Origin: Streptomyces rishiriensis
GTDB taxonomy: Bacteria > Actinomycetota > Actinomycetes > Streptomycetales > Streptomycetaceae
Assembly (NCBI RefSeq): GCF_003112535.1
Contig: NZ_BEWA01000032.1
Location: 1 to 46,496, forward strand
DNA: 46,496 bases
Direction of reading: 5' to 3'
Shown: positions 38,153 to 46,349 of the stretch, one piece after another
How the letters are laid out: every line of letters starts with the position of its first letter
Position numbering within the stretch: the stretch's first letter is position 1
Translations under genes and position numbers: made by a program
Notes under the pieces: generated by a model
What the model saw: the letters and a program-made list of their open reading frames with translations, nothing else
Databases searched by the model: none
What the model was told of the DNA's origin: nothing

Positions 38153-40291
38153 ATGAGCAGCCCACCGCAGATCATCCGATGGGGCCACCCGGCTCTGCGC
38201 GTCGAGATCGGCGTCGACGACGACGGCGTCGCCCGTCTCACGTACCTCGGGCTCCCGGGCGGGGCGCCCGCCGAGCGACGCGAACGGCCTCCCCTGCCCC
38301 TGGTGGAGGTGACGGCCGCGGGCCACGGCCGTTCCTGGTCGGGCGCACGCCTCATCGACACGACCCTCGGCGGGCGGCTGCGGTACCGCACGCACCGAGC
38401 ATCCCGCGACGGCGACCGGCACTCGCTCACCGTCGAACTCCACGACCCCGGGACCGGTCTCGTCGCGGAGGTGCGCTACTCCTCGCCCGACGGCGTGCCG
38501 GTGCTGCGCGGCGAAGTGGTCCTGCGCAACACCGGGGAGGACACCCTGCACCTGGAGTCGGTCTCGTCCCTCGTCGTGGGCTGCCTCGCGGACGGTCCGC
38601 GAGCCGTCGAGGCCGCGGACCTGCTGTGGGCCGAGAACGACTGGGTCGCCGAATGCCGCTGGCAGCGCAGGCCGATGCGGGTGACCTCGCCGGTCCTCGA
38701 CGACCGTGTCGTCTACGGCAACGGCAAAGGGGAGTTCGCGCAGAGCGGCCGGGGCGTGTGGTCCAGCTGCGGCCGACTGCCCATGGGTGGCCTGACCGTT
38801 CGTGACTGCGGACGTACCTGGCTGTGGCAGATCGAGCACAACGGGGGCGGCTGGCACTGGGAGTGCGGAGAGCGCGACCGGCTCGCCTATCTGGCCCTGT
38901 TCGGCCCGAACGACACGCATCACGGCTGGCGCCACCCCCTGGAGGCCGGGACGGAGTTCCGCTCCGTGCCGGTGGCTCTCGCGTTCAGCGACGACGGCGG
39001 CCCGGACGAGGCGTTCGCCGCGCTCACCCGCTACCGCCGGGCCGTCCGCCGCCCGCACCCCGACCACCGGCGGCTCCCCGTGATCTTCAACGACTACATG
39101 AACTGCCTGATGGGCGACCCCACGACCGACAAGCTGCTGCCGTTGGTCGACGCGGCGGCCGAGGCGGGCGCGGAGTACTTCGTCGTCGACGCCGGATGGT
39201 ACGACGGCGAGGACGGCGGCTGGTGGGACAGCGTCGGCGCCTGGGAGCCCGCCGCCTCCCGCTTCCCCGGCGAGCGCGGGATCCACGAAGTGCTCGACCG
39301 CATCCGGGAACGTGGCATGGTGCCCGGCCTGTGGCTGGAGCCGGAGGTGATCGGCGTCCGCAGCCCCATGGCCAGGTCCCTGCCCGACGAGGCGTTCTTC
39401 CGCCGCGACGGCATCCGCGTCATCGAGACCGGGCGTCACCATCTCGACCTGCGCCACCCGGCCGCCCGAGCCCACCTGGACGAGGTCGTGGACCGGCTGG
39501 TCGGCGCTTGGGGAGTCGGCTATCTCAAGCTCGACCACAACGTCGACCCCGGCTCCGGCACCAGCGCCCACCCCGGCGAGACCCCGGCCGCCGGGCTGCT
39601 CGGCCACAACCGCGCCCACCTCGACTGGCTCGACGGCGTCCTGGACCGCCACCCGCACCTCGTGCTGGAGAACTGCTCCTCGGGCGGCATGCGCTGGGAC
39701 TACGCGCTGCTGTCCCGGCTGCAACTGCAGTCCACCAGCGACCAGCAGAACCTTCAGCGATACGCCCCCATCGCGGCCTCCGCGCCGACCGCGGTCACCC
39801 CCGAGCAGGGCGCGGTCTGGGCCTACCCGCTGCCGCAGGACTCCCTGGACGAGGTGGCCTTCACCATGGCCAACGCGCTTCTGGGCCGGATCCATCTGTC
39901 CGGCCTGCTGCCCGAGCTGCGCCCCGACGCCCGCGCCCTGGTGCACGAAGGCGTCGCCGTCCACAAGGCCATCCGCTCCGACCTGGCCCGGGCGGTGCCC
40001 GCCTGGCCGCTTGGCCTGCCGGCCTGGGACGATCCCTGGCTCGCGCTGGCCCTGCGCACCCCGTCCACCACGTACCTCACCGTCTGGCGCCGCCCCGGAG
40101 GCAAGGCCACCGCCGCTCTCCCCCTCCTCCACCTCCGCGGCGCCGCAGCCCGGGTCGAGGTGCTCTACCCCGCCGCGAACCAGGCCGCCCTGGCCTGGGA
40201 CCCCGGTACCGCCGACCTCACGCTGACGTTGCCCACGGCACCGTCCGCCGTGCTCGTCCGCCTCACCCACCCGGTGCCGGACACGCCGTGA
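38153..40291 (+). CDS. GH36 alpha-galactosidase
   Basis: 712 residues from ATG 38153 (AGAAAGG upstream). An N-terminal beta-supersandwich (about 1-290) is followed by a TIM barrel (about 300-620) and a C-terminal beta domain. The GH36 signatures are WLEPEVIGVRSPMARSLPDE, the nucleophile Asp461 in GYLKLDHNVDPG, and the acid/base Asp530 in QSTSDQQNLQRYAP, plus the substrate loop LENCSSGGMRWDY. No signal peptide, so it removes alpha-galactosyl units from imported oligosaccharides in the cytoplasm. First gene of a polysaccharide-use operon, with the GH43 gene starting 50 nt later. Confidence 0.93.
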   Translation: MSSPPQIIRWGHPALRVEIGVDDDGVARLTYLGLPGGAPAERRERPPLPLVEVTAAGHGRSWSGARLIDTTLGGRLRYRTHRASRDGDRHSLTVELHDPGTGLVAEVRYSSPDGVPVLRGEVVLRNTGEDTLHLESVSSLVVGCLADGPRAVEAADLLWAENDWVAECRWQRRPMRVTSPVLDDRVVYGNGKGEFAQSGRGVWSSCGRLPMGGLTVRDCGRTWLWQIEHNGGGWHWECGERDRLAYLALFGPNDTHHGWRHPLEAGTEFRSVPVALAFSDDGGPDEAFAALTRYRRAVRRPHPDHRRLPVIFNDYMNCLMGDPTTDKLLPLVDAAAEAGAEYFVVDAGWYDGEDGGWWDSVGAWEPAASRFPGERGIHEVLDRIRERGMVPGLWLEPEVIGVRSPMARSLPDEAFFRRDGIRVIETGRHHLDLRHPAARAHLDEVVDRLVGAWGVGYLKLDHNVDPGSGTSAHPGETPAAGLLGHNRAHLDWLDGVLDRHPHLVLENCSSGGMRWDYALLSRLQLQSTSDQQNLQRYAPIAASAPTAVTPEQGAVWAYPLPQDSLDEVAFTMANALLGRIHLSGLLPELRPDARALVHEGVAVHKAIRSDLARAVPAWPLGLPAWDDPWLALALRTPSTTYLTVWRRPGGKATAALPLLHLRGAAARVEVLYPAANQAALAWDPGTADLTLTLPTAPSAVLVRLTHPVPDTP

Positions 40292-40341
40292 AACCACCCG
40301 TGCATACCGTGACAACCGTACGAGACAAAGGAACTGAACGA

Positions 40342-41868
40342 GTGTCAGACGAGTCGCAGACGGACGCCGCCGTTCGCCCCGCCACGTTCCCCAACCCGGT
40401 GATCCCCGGCTTCCACCCCGACCCCAGCGTCTGCCGCGTGGGCGACGACTACTACGTCGTCTGCTCCAGCTTCGAGTACTTCCCCGGCATCCCGGTCTTC
40501 CACAGCCGCGACCTGATCCACTGGACACAGATCGGCAACGCCCTCGACCGGCCGAGCCAGCTGCGCCTGCCCGCCGACGCGCCGTCCTCCGGCGGCATCT
40601 ACGCCCCCACCCTGCGCCACCACGACGGCCGCTTCTGGCTGATCGTCACCAACGTGACCGACGGCGGCGGCAACATGCTGTTCACCGCCACCGACCCCGC
40701 CGGGCCCTGGTCCGACCCGATCCGCCTGCCCGGCGTCCCCGGCATCGACCCCGACCTCGCCTGGGACGAGGACGGCGCCTGCTGGTGCACCGTCGCCGGG
40801 GTCTCCCAGGTCCGTATCGACCCGTACACGGGCGAGACGTCGGAAACGCCCCGCAAGCTCTGGTCCGGCGCACCCGACGCCAAGGCTCCGGAGGCGCCGC
40901 ACCTGTACCGGATCGGCGACCACTGGTACCTGCTCATCGCCGAGGGCGGCACCGAGCGCTGCCACGGCGTCTCGATCGCTCGCGGACGCACGCCGGACGG
41001 CCCGTTCGAGCCGTGCCCGGACAACCCGATCCTCACGCACCGCGGCACCGACCATCCCGTCCAGAACACCGGCCACGCGGACCTGGTCCAGGGTCCCGAC
41101 GGCTCCTGGTGGATGGTGGTGCTGGGCGTCCGGCCGCGCGGCGGCACCCCGGGCTGGCACGTGCTGGGGCGCGAGACCTTCCTCACGCCCGTCACATGGG
41201 TGGACGGCTGGCCCGTCGTCGCCAGGGTGACGACCGAACTGCCCGCGCCCTCCTGGCCGCTGGTCCCCGGACCCGTCGAACCCGTCCGGGACGACTTCGA
41301 CCTGAGCGAGCTGCGCCCGCAGTGGATCTCGGTACGCGACCGTCCCGCGGAGCACTGCACCACCGAGGAGCGGTCCGGCTGGCTCACCCTGCGCGCCCGG
41401 GGGGCTTCCCTGGACGATCCGGACGTCGTGTTCGTCGGCCGCCGCCAACAGCACCTGGCCTGCCGGGCGCGCACCCGGATCGACCCCGCGCAAGGACACG
41501 GCGGCCTCGCCGTCCGCCTGGACGAACGCCACCACTACGAGATCGAGGCCCGCGAAGGAGAGGTGCGTGTGCTCAGCCGGGTCGGACCGCTGCGCACCGT
41601 CGAGGCGTCCCGGCCCGTGCCCGCCGGGCCCGTGACTCTCGCCGCACGGATCACCGGCGCCCCGCAGCGGGACTCGCGCAGCGGGCCGGACACGCTCACG
41701 CTCGGCGTCGAGGAGCCGGACGGCACGTTCACCGCGCTCGGCGCCCTCGACGGCCGCTATCTGTCGACCGAGGTCGCCGGCGGCTTCACCGGCCGGGTCA
41801 TCGGCCTGTACGCCTCGTCCGGCACCGTCCACTTCGACTGGTTCGACTATGAACCGCTCCGCGCCTGA
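40342..41868 (+). CDS. GH43 family beta-xylosidase/arabinofuranosidase
   Basis: 508 residues from GTG 40342. The five-bladed propeller (about 15-310) has the GH43 triad: Asp27 (general base) in GFHPDPSVCRVGDDYYVV, Asp136 in GIDPDLAWDEDG, and Glu184 (acid) in KAPEAPHLYRIGDHWYLL. A C-terminal beta-sandwich (about 320-508), with DDFDLSELRPQWISVRD, is the usual substrate-shaping module of the beta-xylosidase subgroup. No signal peptide, so cytoplasmic. It cleaves xylosyl or arabinosyl ends from oligosaccharides, complementing the GH36 enzyme upstream and the secreted GH5 downstream. Confidence 0.92.
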   Translation: MSDESQTDAAVRPATFPNPVIPGFHPDPSVCRVGDDYYVVCSSFEYFPGIPVFHSRDLIHWTQIGNALDRPSQLRLPADAPSSGGIYAPTLRHHDGRFWLIVTNVTDGGGNMLFTATDPAGPWSDPIRLPGVPGIDPDLAWDEDGACWCTVAGVSQVRIDPYTGETSETPRKLWSGAPDAKAPEAPHLYRIGDHWYLLIAEGGTERCHGVSIARGRTPDGPFEPCPDNPILTHRGTDHPVQNTGHADLVQGPDGSWWMVVLGVRPRGGTPGWHVLGRETFLTPVTWVDGWPVVARVTTELPAPSWPLVPGPVEPVRDDFDLSELRPQWISVRDRPAEHCTTEERSGWLTLRARGASLDDPDVVFVGRRQQHLACRARTRIDPAQGHGGLAVRLDERHHYEIEAREGEVRVLSRVGPLRTVEASRPVPAGPVTLAARITGAPQRDSRSGPDTLTLGVEEPDGTFTALGALDGRYLSTEVAGGFTGRVIGLYASSGTVHFDWFDYEPLRA

Positions 41869-42005
41869 ACCGGCGCCGGGCCTGAACCGGCGCCGCGCAC
41901 GGGCACGCATCCCCGCCGGAAGACGATCCCCTGCCTCGACCCCCTGTCGTTCCATCCCCCCACGGGCGGAACCCCCGCTCGGCCAACAGAGAAAGAGGTC
42001 CGAAG

Positions 42006-43760
42006 ATGAAGGGAACGCACCGCACACCCGGCCGCCGCAGCCGCGGCCCCGGCCGGGTGCTCGGCCTCCTCCTGGCGCTGGTCGCCGCGATCGGACTGAC
42101 CAGCACCACCGCGCCGGCCGTGCCACGCCACGAGCACGCGTCCTCGGCACGGCTGCCCCGGCTCGCCGCCGCGTCCCGGGACACGGTGGCCGCGATGCAG
42201 CCCAGCTGGAACCTGGGCAACACCCTGGACGCCAATCCCGACGAGACGTCCTGGGGCAACCCCCTGGCCACGAAGGCCCTGTTCGACACCATCAAGGCCC
42301 AGGGCTTCCGCAGCGTGCGGATCCCCGTCACCTGGAGCGGACACCAGTCCTCCACCGCCCCCTACACGATCGACGCGACCTGGATGAACCGCGTCGAGCA
42401 GGTGGTCGACTGGGCGCTGGCCGACGGCCTCTACGTGGTGATCAACGTCCACCACGACTCGTGGCAGTGGATCTCCGCCATGGCCACCGACCATGACAAC
42501 GTCCTCGCGCGCTTCAAGGCCACCTGGACCCAGATCGCGGCCGCATTCAGGGACACCTCGCAGGCACTGCTCTTCGAGAGCAACAACGAGCCGCAGTTCG
42601 ACAACACCACCGACGCCCAGGGCAACCAGTACAACAACGAACTCAACACAGCGTTCCACACGGTGGTACGCCGGTCCGGGGGCGGCAACGCGACCCGCCT
42701 GCTCATGCTGCCGAGCCTGCACACCAATGCCGGCCAGGACTTCCTGGACGTCCTGGTCAGCGAGATGAAGTCACTGAACGACCCCCGGCTCGTGGCCACC
42801 GTGCACTTCTACGGCTGGTACCCGTTCAGTGTGAACATCGCCGGCGGCACACAGTTCGACGCCACCGCGCAGAAGGACATGAGCGACACCTTCAGCCGGA
42901 TCCGCACCACCCTCACCTCCCAGGGAATCCCCGTCTACCTGGGCGAGTACGGCCTGTTGTCGTACCCCGACCACAACCACCCCGCCCGCGTAGAGCTGGG
43001 CGAGGCGCTGAAGTACTTCGAGCAGTTCGGCTACGAGGCCCGCGCCGCCGGCGTGACCACGGCCCTGTGGGACGCCTTCAACTTCCTGAACCGCAGCACG
43101 CTGCAGTGGCGCGACCCCGCGCTGATCGACCAGATCAAGTCGGGCTGGACCACCCGCTCGGGAACCGCGTCCTCGGACCGGATCTTCCTGGCGAAGTCGG
43201 ATGCGATCACGGCCAGGACCCTCACCCTCAACCCGAACGGCCATGCTTTCCGGGGGCTTTGGCAGGGCAGCAGCAAGCTCGCCCGGGGCCGGGACTACAC
43301 CGTCTCCGGCGACCGGCTCACGCTGACCGCGGCGGCGCTCACCCGGCTGGCGGGCAACCGCGCGTACGGGATCAACGCGACCGTCGAGGCCCGCTTCTCC
43401 CGGGGCCTGCCCTGGAAGATCCACGTGACCACCTACGACCGGCCGGTCCTGTCGGACGCGACCGGGGACACCAACGGCGTCACCATTCCCACCCGGTTCC
43501 GGGGCGACCTGCTGGCCACCATGGAGGCCACGTACGCGGACGGCGGCAACGCCGGCCCCACCGACTGGACTCCCTACCAGGAGTTCAACGAGGCGTTCTC
43601 GCCCGACTACCCCGACGACGCGCTGCTTTTGACCTCGAAGTTCGTCAACTCGCTGCGTGACGGCGCGCAGGCGACGCTCGTCTTCCACTTCTGGAGCGGA
43701 GCCACCGCGACGTACCGCGTGACGAAGTCCGCAAGTTCCGTGACCGGCACCGTCGGCTGA
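42006..43760 (+). CDS. secreted GH5 endoglucanase/xyloglucanase with X2 and CBM46-like modules
   Basis: 584 residues from ATG 42006 (AGAGGT upstream). A twin-arginine-like or long Sec signal (GRRSRGPGRVLGLLLALVAA) precedes a GH5 subfamily-4-type TIM barrel (about 60-390) with SWNLGNTLDANPDETSWGNP, the acid/base Glu195 in FESNNEPQF, and the nucleophile Glu314 in VYLGEYGLLS. A CBM_X2 Ig-like module follows (about 395-460: TLTLNPNGHAFRGLW, SGDRLTLTAAALTRLAG). The last is a CBM46-like module (about 462-580), ending FHFWSGATATYRVTKSASSV. This order is known from xyloglucan/beta-glucan-active enzymes of Bacillus. It cuts the polymer outside the cell; GH43 and GH36 then trim the imported pieces. Confidence 0.92.
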   Translation: MKGTHRTPGRRSRGPGRVLGLLLALVAAIGLTSTTAPAVPRHEHASSARLPRLAAASRDTVAAMQPSWNLGNTLDANPDETSWGNPLATKALFDTIKAQGFRSVRIPVTWSGHQSSTAPYTIDATWMNRVEQVVDWALADGLYVVINVHHDSWQWISAMATDHDNVLARFKATWTQIAAAFRDTSQALLFESNNEPQFDNTTDAQGNQYNNELNTAFHTVVRRSGGGNATRLLMLPSLHTNAGQDFLDVLVSEMKSLNDPRLVATVHFYGWYPFSVNIAGGTQFDATAQKDMSDTFSRIRTTLTSQGIPVYLGEYGLLSYPDHNHPARVELGEALKYFEQFGYEARAAGVTTALWDAFNFLNRSTLQWRDPALIDQIKSGWTTRSGTASSDRIFLAKSDAITARTLTLNPNGHAFRGLWQGSSKLARGRDYTVSGDRLTLTAAALTRLAGNRAYGINATVEARFSRGLPWKIHVTTYDRPVLSDATGDTNGVTIPTRFRGDLLATMEATYADGGNAGPTDWTPYQEFNEAFSPDYPDDALLLTSKFVNSLRDGAQATLVFHFWSGATATYRVTKSASSVTGTVG

Positions 43761-43853
43761 CGGGCCCGTCCGACACGCCGGACCGCCCGTTGAGACCTTC
43801 GACGCCGTGGGGACCGAGACGCCGGCGGACTCGGCGATGTACGCGATGGTGAC
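43761..43853 (-). pseudogene. LacI-family regulator, decayed N-terminal HTH remnant
   Basis: On the minus strand from 43853 one frame reads VTIAYIAESAGVSVPTASKV, a near-perfect LacI-family helix-turn-helix. The next frame continues LNGRSGVSDGPVS, the rest of the DNA-binding segment including the hinge approach. A single missing base (GGTCTCAAC instead of GGTCCTCAAC, near 43794) joins them into the canonical VSKVLNGRSGVS. No start codon precedes it in frame, and the sequence runs into the GH5 stop, so the sensor domain is gone. Confidence 0.75.
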
Positions 43854-43955
43854 CGCTGCCGGTCCGGAAGGGAGAGGATCTGCCCGAGCGGCCGTACGCC
43901 GCGACGCGGGAGCGCCACGGCGTACGGGTGGGGGCGGTGTGGACGGGGCCGCGGG

Positions 43956-44366
43956 TCAGCCGGTCATCGCCTCCCGGACGAGCGCGGTGTCGACGAACTG
44001 CTCGAAACGGGCGATGAGCCCGCCGCGCACGACGAAGTGGTGCGCGACCCGCACGTCGATCGCCTTGGAGGTGGCGTTGTTGACGGCGGTGTAGCGGGCC
44101 AGGACGACGACGTTCTCGCCGTCGACGACGTAGGTGTCGTCGTGGGCGGTCCAGTCGGTCCAGTCCGCGCCGAGCCGTTCCATCACGTTGGCGGTGACGC
44201 CCTCGGGGGTGCGGTAGGTGCCGGCGAGGGGGAATCCCGCCATCTCGGTCCACTCCACGTCCGGGGCGAGGGTGGCCCGAAGGGCCTCCAGGTCGCCTGC
44301 CGCGGAGGCCAGGTACTGGCGGCGCACGACGTCGGCGGGGGCGGTGGAGGTCGCGAAGTCGCTCAT
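43956..44366 (-). CDS. SnoaL-like/NTF2-fold protein
   Basis: 136 residues from ATG 44366. A cone-shaped alpha+beta fold with DVVRRQYLASAAGDLEALRATL, then APDVEWTEMAGFPLAGTYR, GVTANVMERLGADW, VDGENVVVLARYTAVNNATSKAI and HHFVVRGGLIARFEQFVDT. The family includes polyketide cyclases, isomerases and non-catalytic small-molecule binders. It is the last gene of a DsbA-like/MBL-fold/SnoaL operon; its start is 1 nt from the stop of the MBL gene, so it is translationally coupled. Confidence 0.88.
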   Translation of the reverse strand: MSDFATSTAPADVVRRQYLASAAGDLEALRATLAPDVEWTEMAGFPLAGTYRTPEGVTANVMERLGADWTDWTAHDDTYVVDGENVVVLARYTAVNNATSKAIDVRVAHHFVVRGGLIARFEQFVDTALVREAMTG

Positions 44367-44367
44367 G

Positions 44368-45174
44368 TCAGCCCCACTTCATCTCGCCCTTGGCGACCTT
44401 CGCACCGATCTGCGCGGCGATCAGCATGCCGTTGCCGGGGTAGCGCTCGACCAGTGCCTCGGTCAGCGCGGCGCCGTCGGCGGCCCGGCCGAGCTCCTCC
44501 TCGAAGGCGACCAGGTAGTCGCGGGTGGCGGAGACGGCGGACACGTCCGCCGCCGTGCCGGGCAGACGGTGGCCGGGCACGACCAACTGCGGCTCCAGCG
44601 CGGCCATTTCGTCCAGCAGGTCGATCCAGGCGGCGCGGTCGCCCGGGGTGGGGGTGTCGGCGACCCATACGTGCTCCTGCTGGAACAGCAGCACGCCGCC
44701 GAGCAGGGCGCGGTGCTCGGCCTGCCACAGGTAGTGGCGGTCGGGCAGCGCGGCCGGGCCGCCCTTGAGCTCGAAGCGGTGCCCCTCCAGGGTGATGTCG
44801 CCGACGAGGGGTTCGAGGTCCACCAGGCGGGTGGGCAGGTTGGCGCCGAGGGCCGCCCACGCCTTGAGCTTGCCCTCGTAGGAGTGCTGGATGTGCTCGA
44901 TGACGAGCGGGGTGGCGACGAACTTCGCCTCCGGGAAGGCGTCGGCGACGACCTCCGCGCCGAAGTAGAAGTCGGGGTCGGCGTGGGAGACGAAGACGGT
45001 GGTGAGGGTCTTGCCGGAGTCCAGGATCTCGGCGGCCAGGCGGTGGCCGTCGGCGCGGGTGAAGGCGGCGTCGACCAGGAGGGCGTCGCGCTCGCCGGTG
45101 ACGAGGGTGGCGGTCTTGTTCTTGCTGCCGGCCGGGAAGTCCAGGTCGAGGATCTTGAAGTCGAGCGTGCTCAT
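44368..45174 (-). CDS. metallo-beta-lactamase-fold hydrolase
   Basis: 268 residues from ATG 45174 (GGAAGG upstream). The metal-binding motif is present in a variant form, VFVSHADPDFYFGAEV (HxDxD where many members have HxHxDH). Also seen are the later loops LLFQQEHVWVADTPTPGD and LVVPGHRLPG carrying a metal-binding His. The replaced first-motif His suggests altered metal loading or a different reaction. Its operon partners are a DsbA-like oxidoreductase and a SnoaL-like protein, so a role in detoxifying a reactive small molecule is plausible but inferred. Confidence 0.85.
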   Translation of the reverse strand: MSTLDFKILDLDFPAGSKNKTATLVTGERDALLVDAAFTRADGHRLAAEILDSGKTLTTVFVSHADPDFYFGAEVVADAFPEAKFVATPLVIEHIQHSYEGKLKAWAALGANLPTRLVDLEPLVGDITLEGHRFELKGGPAALPDRHYLWQAEHRALLGGVLLFQQEHVWVADTPTPGDRAAWIDLLDEMAALEPQLVVPGHRLPGTAADVSAVSATRDYLVAFEEELGRAADGAALTEALVERYPGNGMLIAAQIGAKVAKGEMKWG

Positions 45175-45283
45175 GACGGTTCCTTCGAGGAGGGGGACGG
45201 AGAGGGGCTCGGGGACGACGGGGGTCCGGGGAAAGGTCTCGGGGACGGGGGCGCGCAGGACGGGAGACCGCGCAGGACGGTGC

Positions 45284-45311
45284 GGGGAGCGGGGTCGGGG
45301 ACGGGGTGGGG
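45284..45311 (+). other. G-quadruplex-forming run
   Basis: Five GGGG tracts at 45284-45287, 45291-45294, 45297-45300, 45303-45306 and 45308-45311 with loops of 1-3 nt, inside a wider purine-rich spacer (45180-45330). G-rich on the plus strand, which is the template for the leftward operon. Confidence 0.7.
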
Positions 45312-45350
45312 AGAGGGCGGGTCGGGCACGGGGGGCGCGGGGCGGTGGTG

Positions 45351-45977
45351 TCAGGAGGAGCGGGTGGCGGCGAACGCCGCGAGCCGCTCCTCCACGTCTT
45401 CGGCGCCGGCCCGGCCGCGGGCCAGCACGGTCACGTCCTCGCCGTCCGCGGCGAGGAGCGTGGGGAAGGCGTCGACGCCCAGCGCGGCCGCGCGCGCGAA
45501 GTCGGCCCGGGCCGCGGCCTCGGCCTCGGCCCCTTCGAAAGCCGGGACGACGACGTCGGCGTCCAGACCGGCCCGTTCGGCGACCTTCCGGTAGGTCGCC
45601 CGATCGGAGAGACTCAGGCCGTCGACGTAGAAGGCGTCCTGCAGCGCCGTGGCCAGTTCCACCGCCCGTGCGGGGGCGGCCCGGCGCAGGGCGGCGACAC
45701 CCCGCGCGGCGGCCTGCGAGTCCATGACGAACGAGCCGTCGCCTATGAGCCGCTCGTAAGCCTCTCCGAACTCGGCGCCGGTGAGCTCGGCGATCTGGGC
45801 GTTCGCGCCCTGGACGTACCCGAACGCGCGGATCGGCACCCGGCGGGATCCGGTGAACAGGCCTCCCGAGACCACGTCCACGTCGAGCTCCGGATGCCGC
45901 GCGGCCACCTCGCGCACGGTCGGGGAGAAGCCGTGCGACCAGCCGCAGTAGGCGTCGAACACGTAGATCAGCTTCAT
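45351..45977 (-). CDS. DsbA-family thioredoxin-fold protein (CGWS variant)
   Basis: 208 residues from ATG 45977 (GAGGTGCG upstream). DsbA-type thioredoxin fold with inserted helical domain: MKLIYVFDAYCGWSHGFSPT at the active site, FGEAYERLIGDGSFVMDS and FYVDGLSLSDRATY in the helical part, and the cis-Pro loop GVDAFPTLLAADGE. The active site is CxxS (Cys-Gly-Trp-Ser) rather than CxxC, so it is more likely a glutathione/mycothiol-type or isomerase-like member than a disulfide oxidase. No signal peptide, so cytoplasmic. First gene of the operon behind a perfect palindrome. Confidence 0.88.
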   Translation of the reverse strand: MKLIYVFDAYCGWSHGFSPTVREVAARHPELDVDVVSGGLFTGSRRVPIRAFGYVQGANAQIAELTGAEFGEAYERLIGDGSFVMDSQAAARGVAALRRAAPARAVELATALQDAFYVDGLSLSDRATYRKVAERAGLDADVVVPAFEGAEAEAAARADFARAAALGVDAFPTLLAADGEDVTVLARGRAGAEDVEERLAAFAATRSS

Positions 45978-46038
45978 CGCGCACCTCGGCAGACAAAGGT
46001 ATGGCGCCCACCGTGTGCGGGCGGTTCACCTGACCAAC

Positions 46039-46060
46039 AATATCTGACTCGTCAGATATT
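46039..46060. promoter_or_regulatory. perfect palindromic operator of the DsbA-like operon
   Basis: AATATCTGAC (46039-46048), TC, GTCAGATATT (46051-46060): a perfect 10-2-10 inverted repeat, strikingly AT-rich for this genome, 62 nt upstream of the DsbA-like start. The size and symmetry suit a TetR- or MarR-type dimer. No regulator gene of this kind adjoins it within the window. Confidence 0.75.
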
Positions 46061-46349
46061 CCGCTCGTCGGCAGTGGGGGCGCGCCGCCGGCTCCGCCGT
46101 CCGGGATGTCGCGCCCGAGCCCCTGAACTCCACCAGGAGCCCCGGAGGTGAGTGCATGCCGAACACGCCGCCGTCCGGGTGCCGTTCGAGAGGTTCACCC
46201 GGTCGACACCGGTCGGCAATCCGCCGCCGACCCACTGGATCAGACCAGGCGGTCAAATTTTGATCTCCCTCGCCAGAGCCGGCGACAGGAGAGGGTTACC
46301 AGCGGTACGGTCCCGCTGCCCCTCCCCCACTTCACAGGAGCTCCCCTTC
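46061..46349. other. intergenic region, no supported gene
   Basis: Between the operator and the secreted-protein gene. It includes a short AT-richer tract (GGTCAAATTTTGATC near 46253) that may hold the promoter of the rightward gene. No coding sequence or strong hairpin is apparent. Confidence 0.5.

Noticed and set aside
38824..40341. Fusion of the GH43 protein to a long upstream extension
   Set aside because: The frame is open by chance through the GH36 gene; the GH43 family begins right after GTG 40342.
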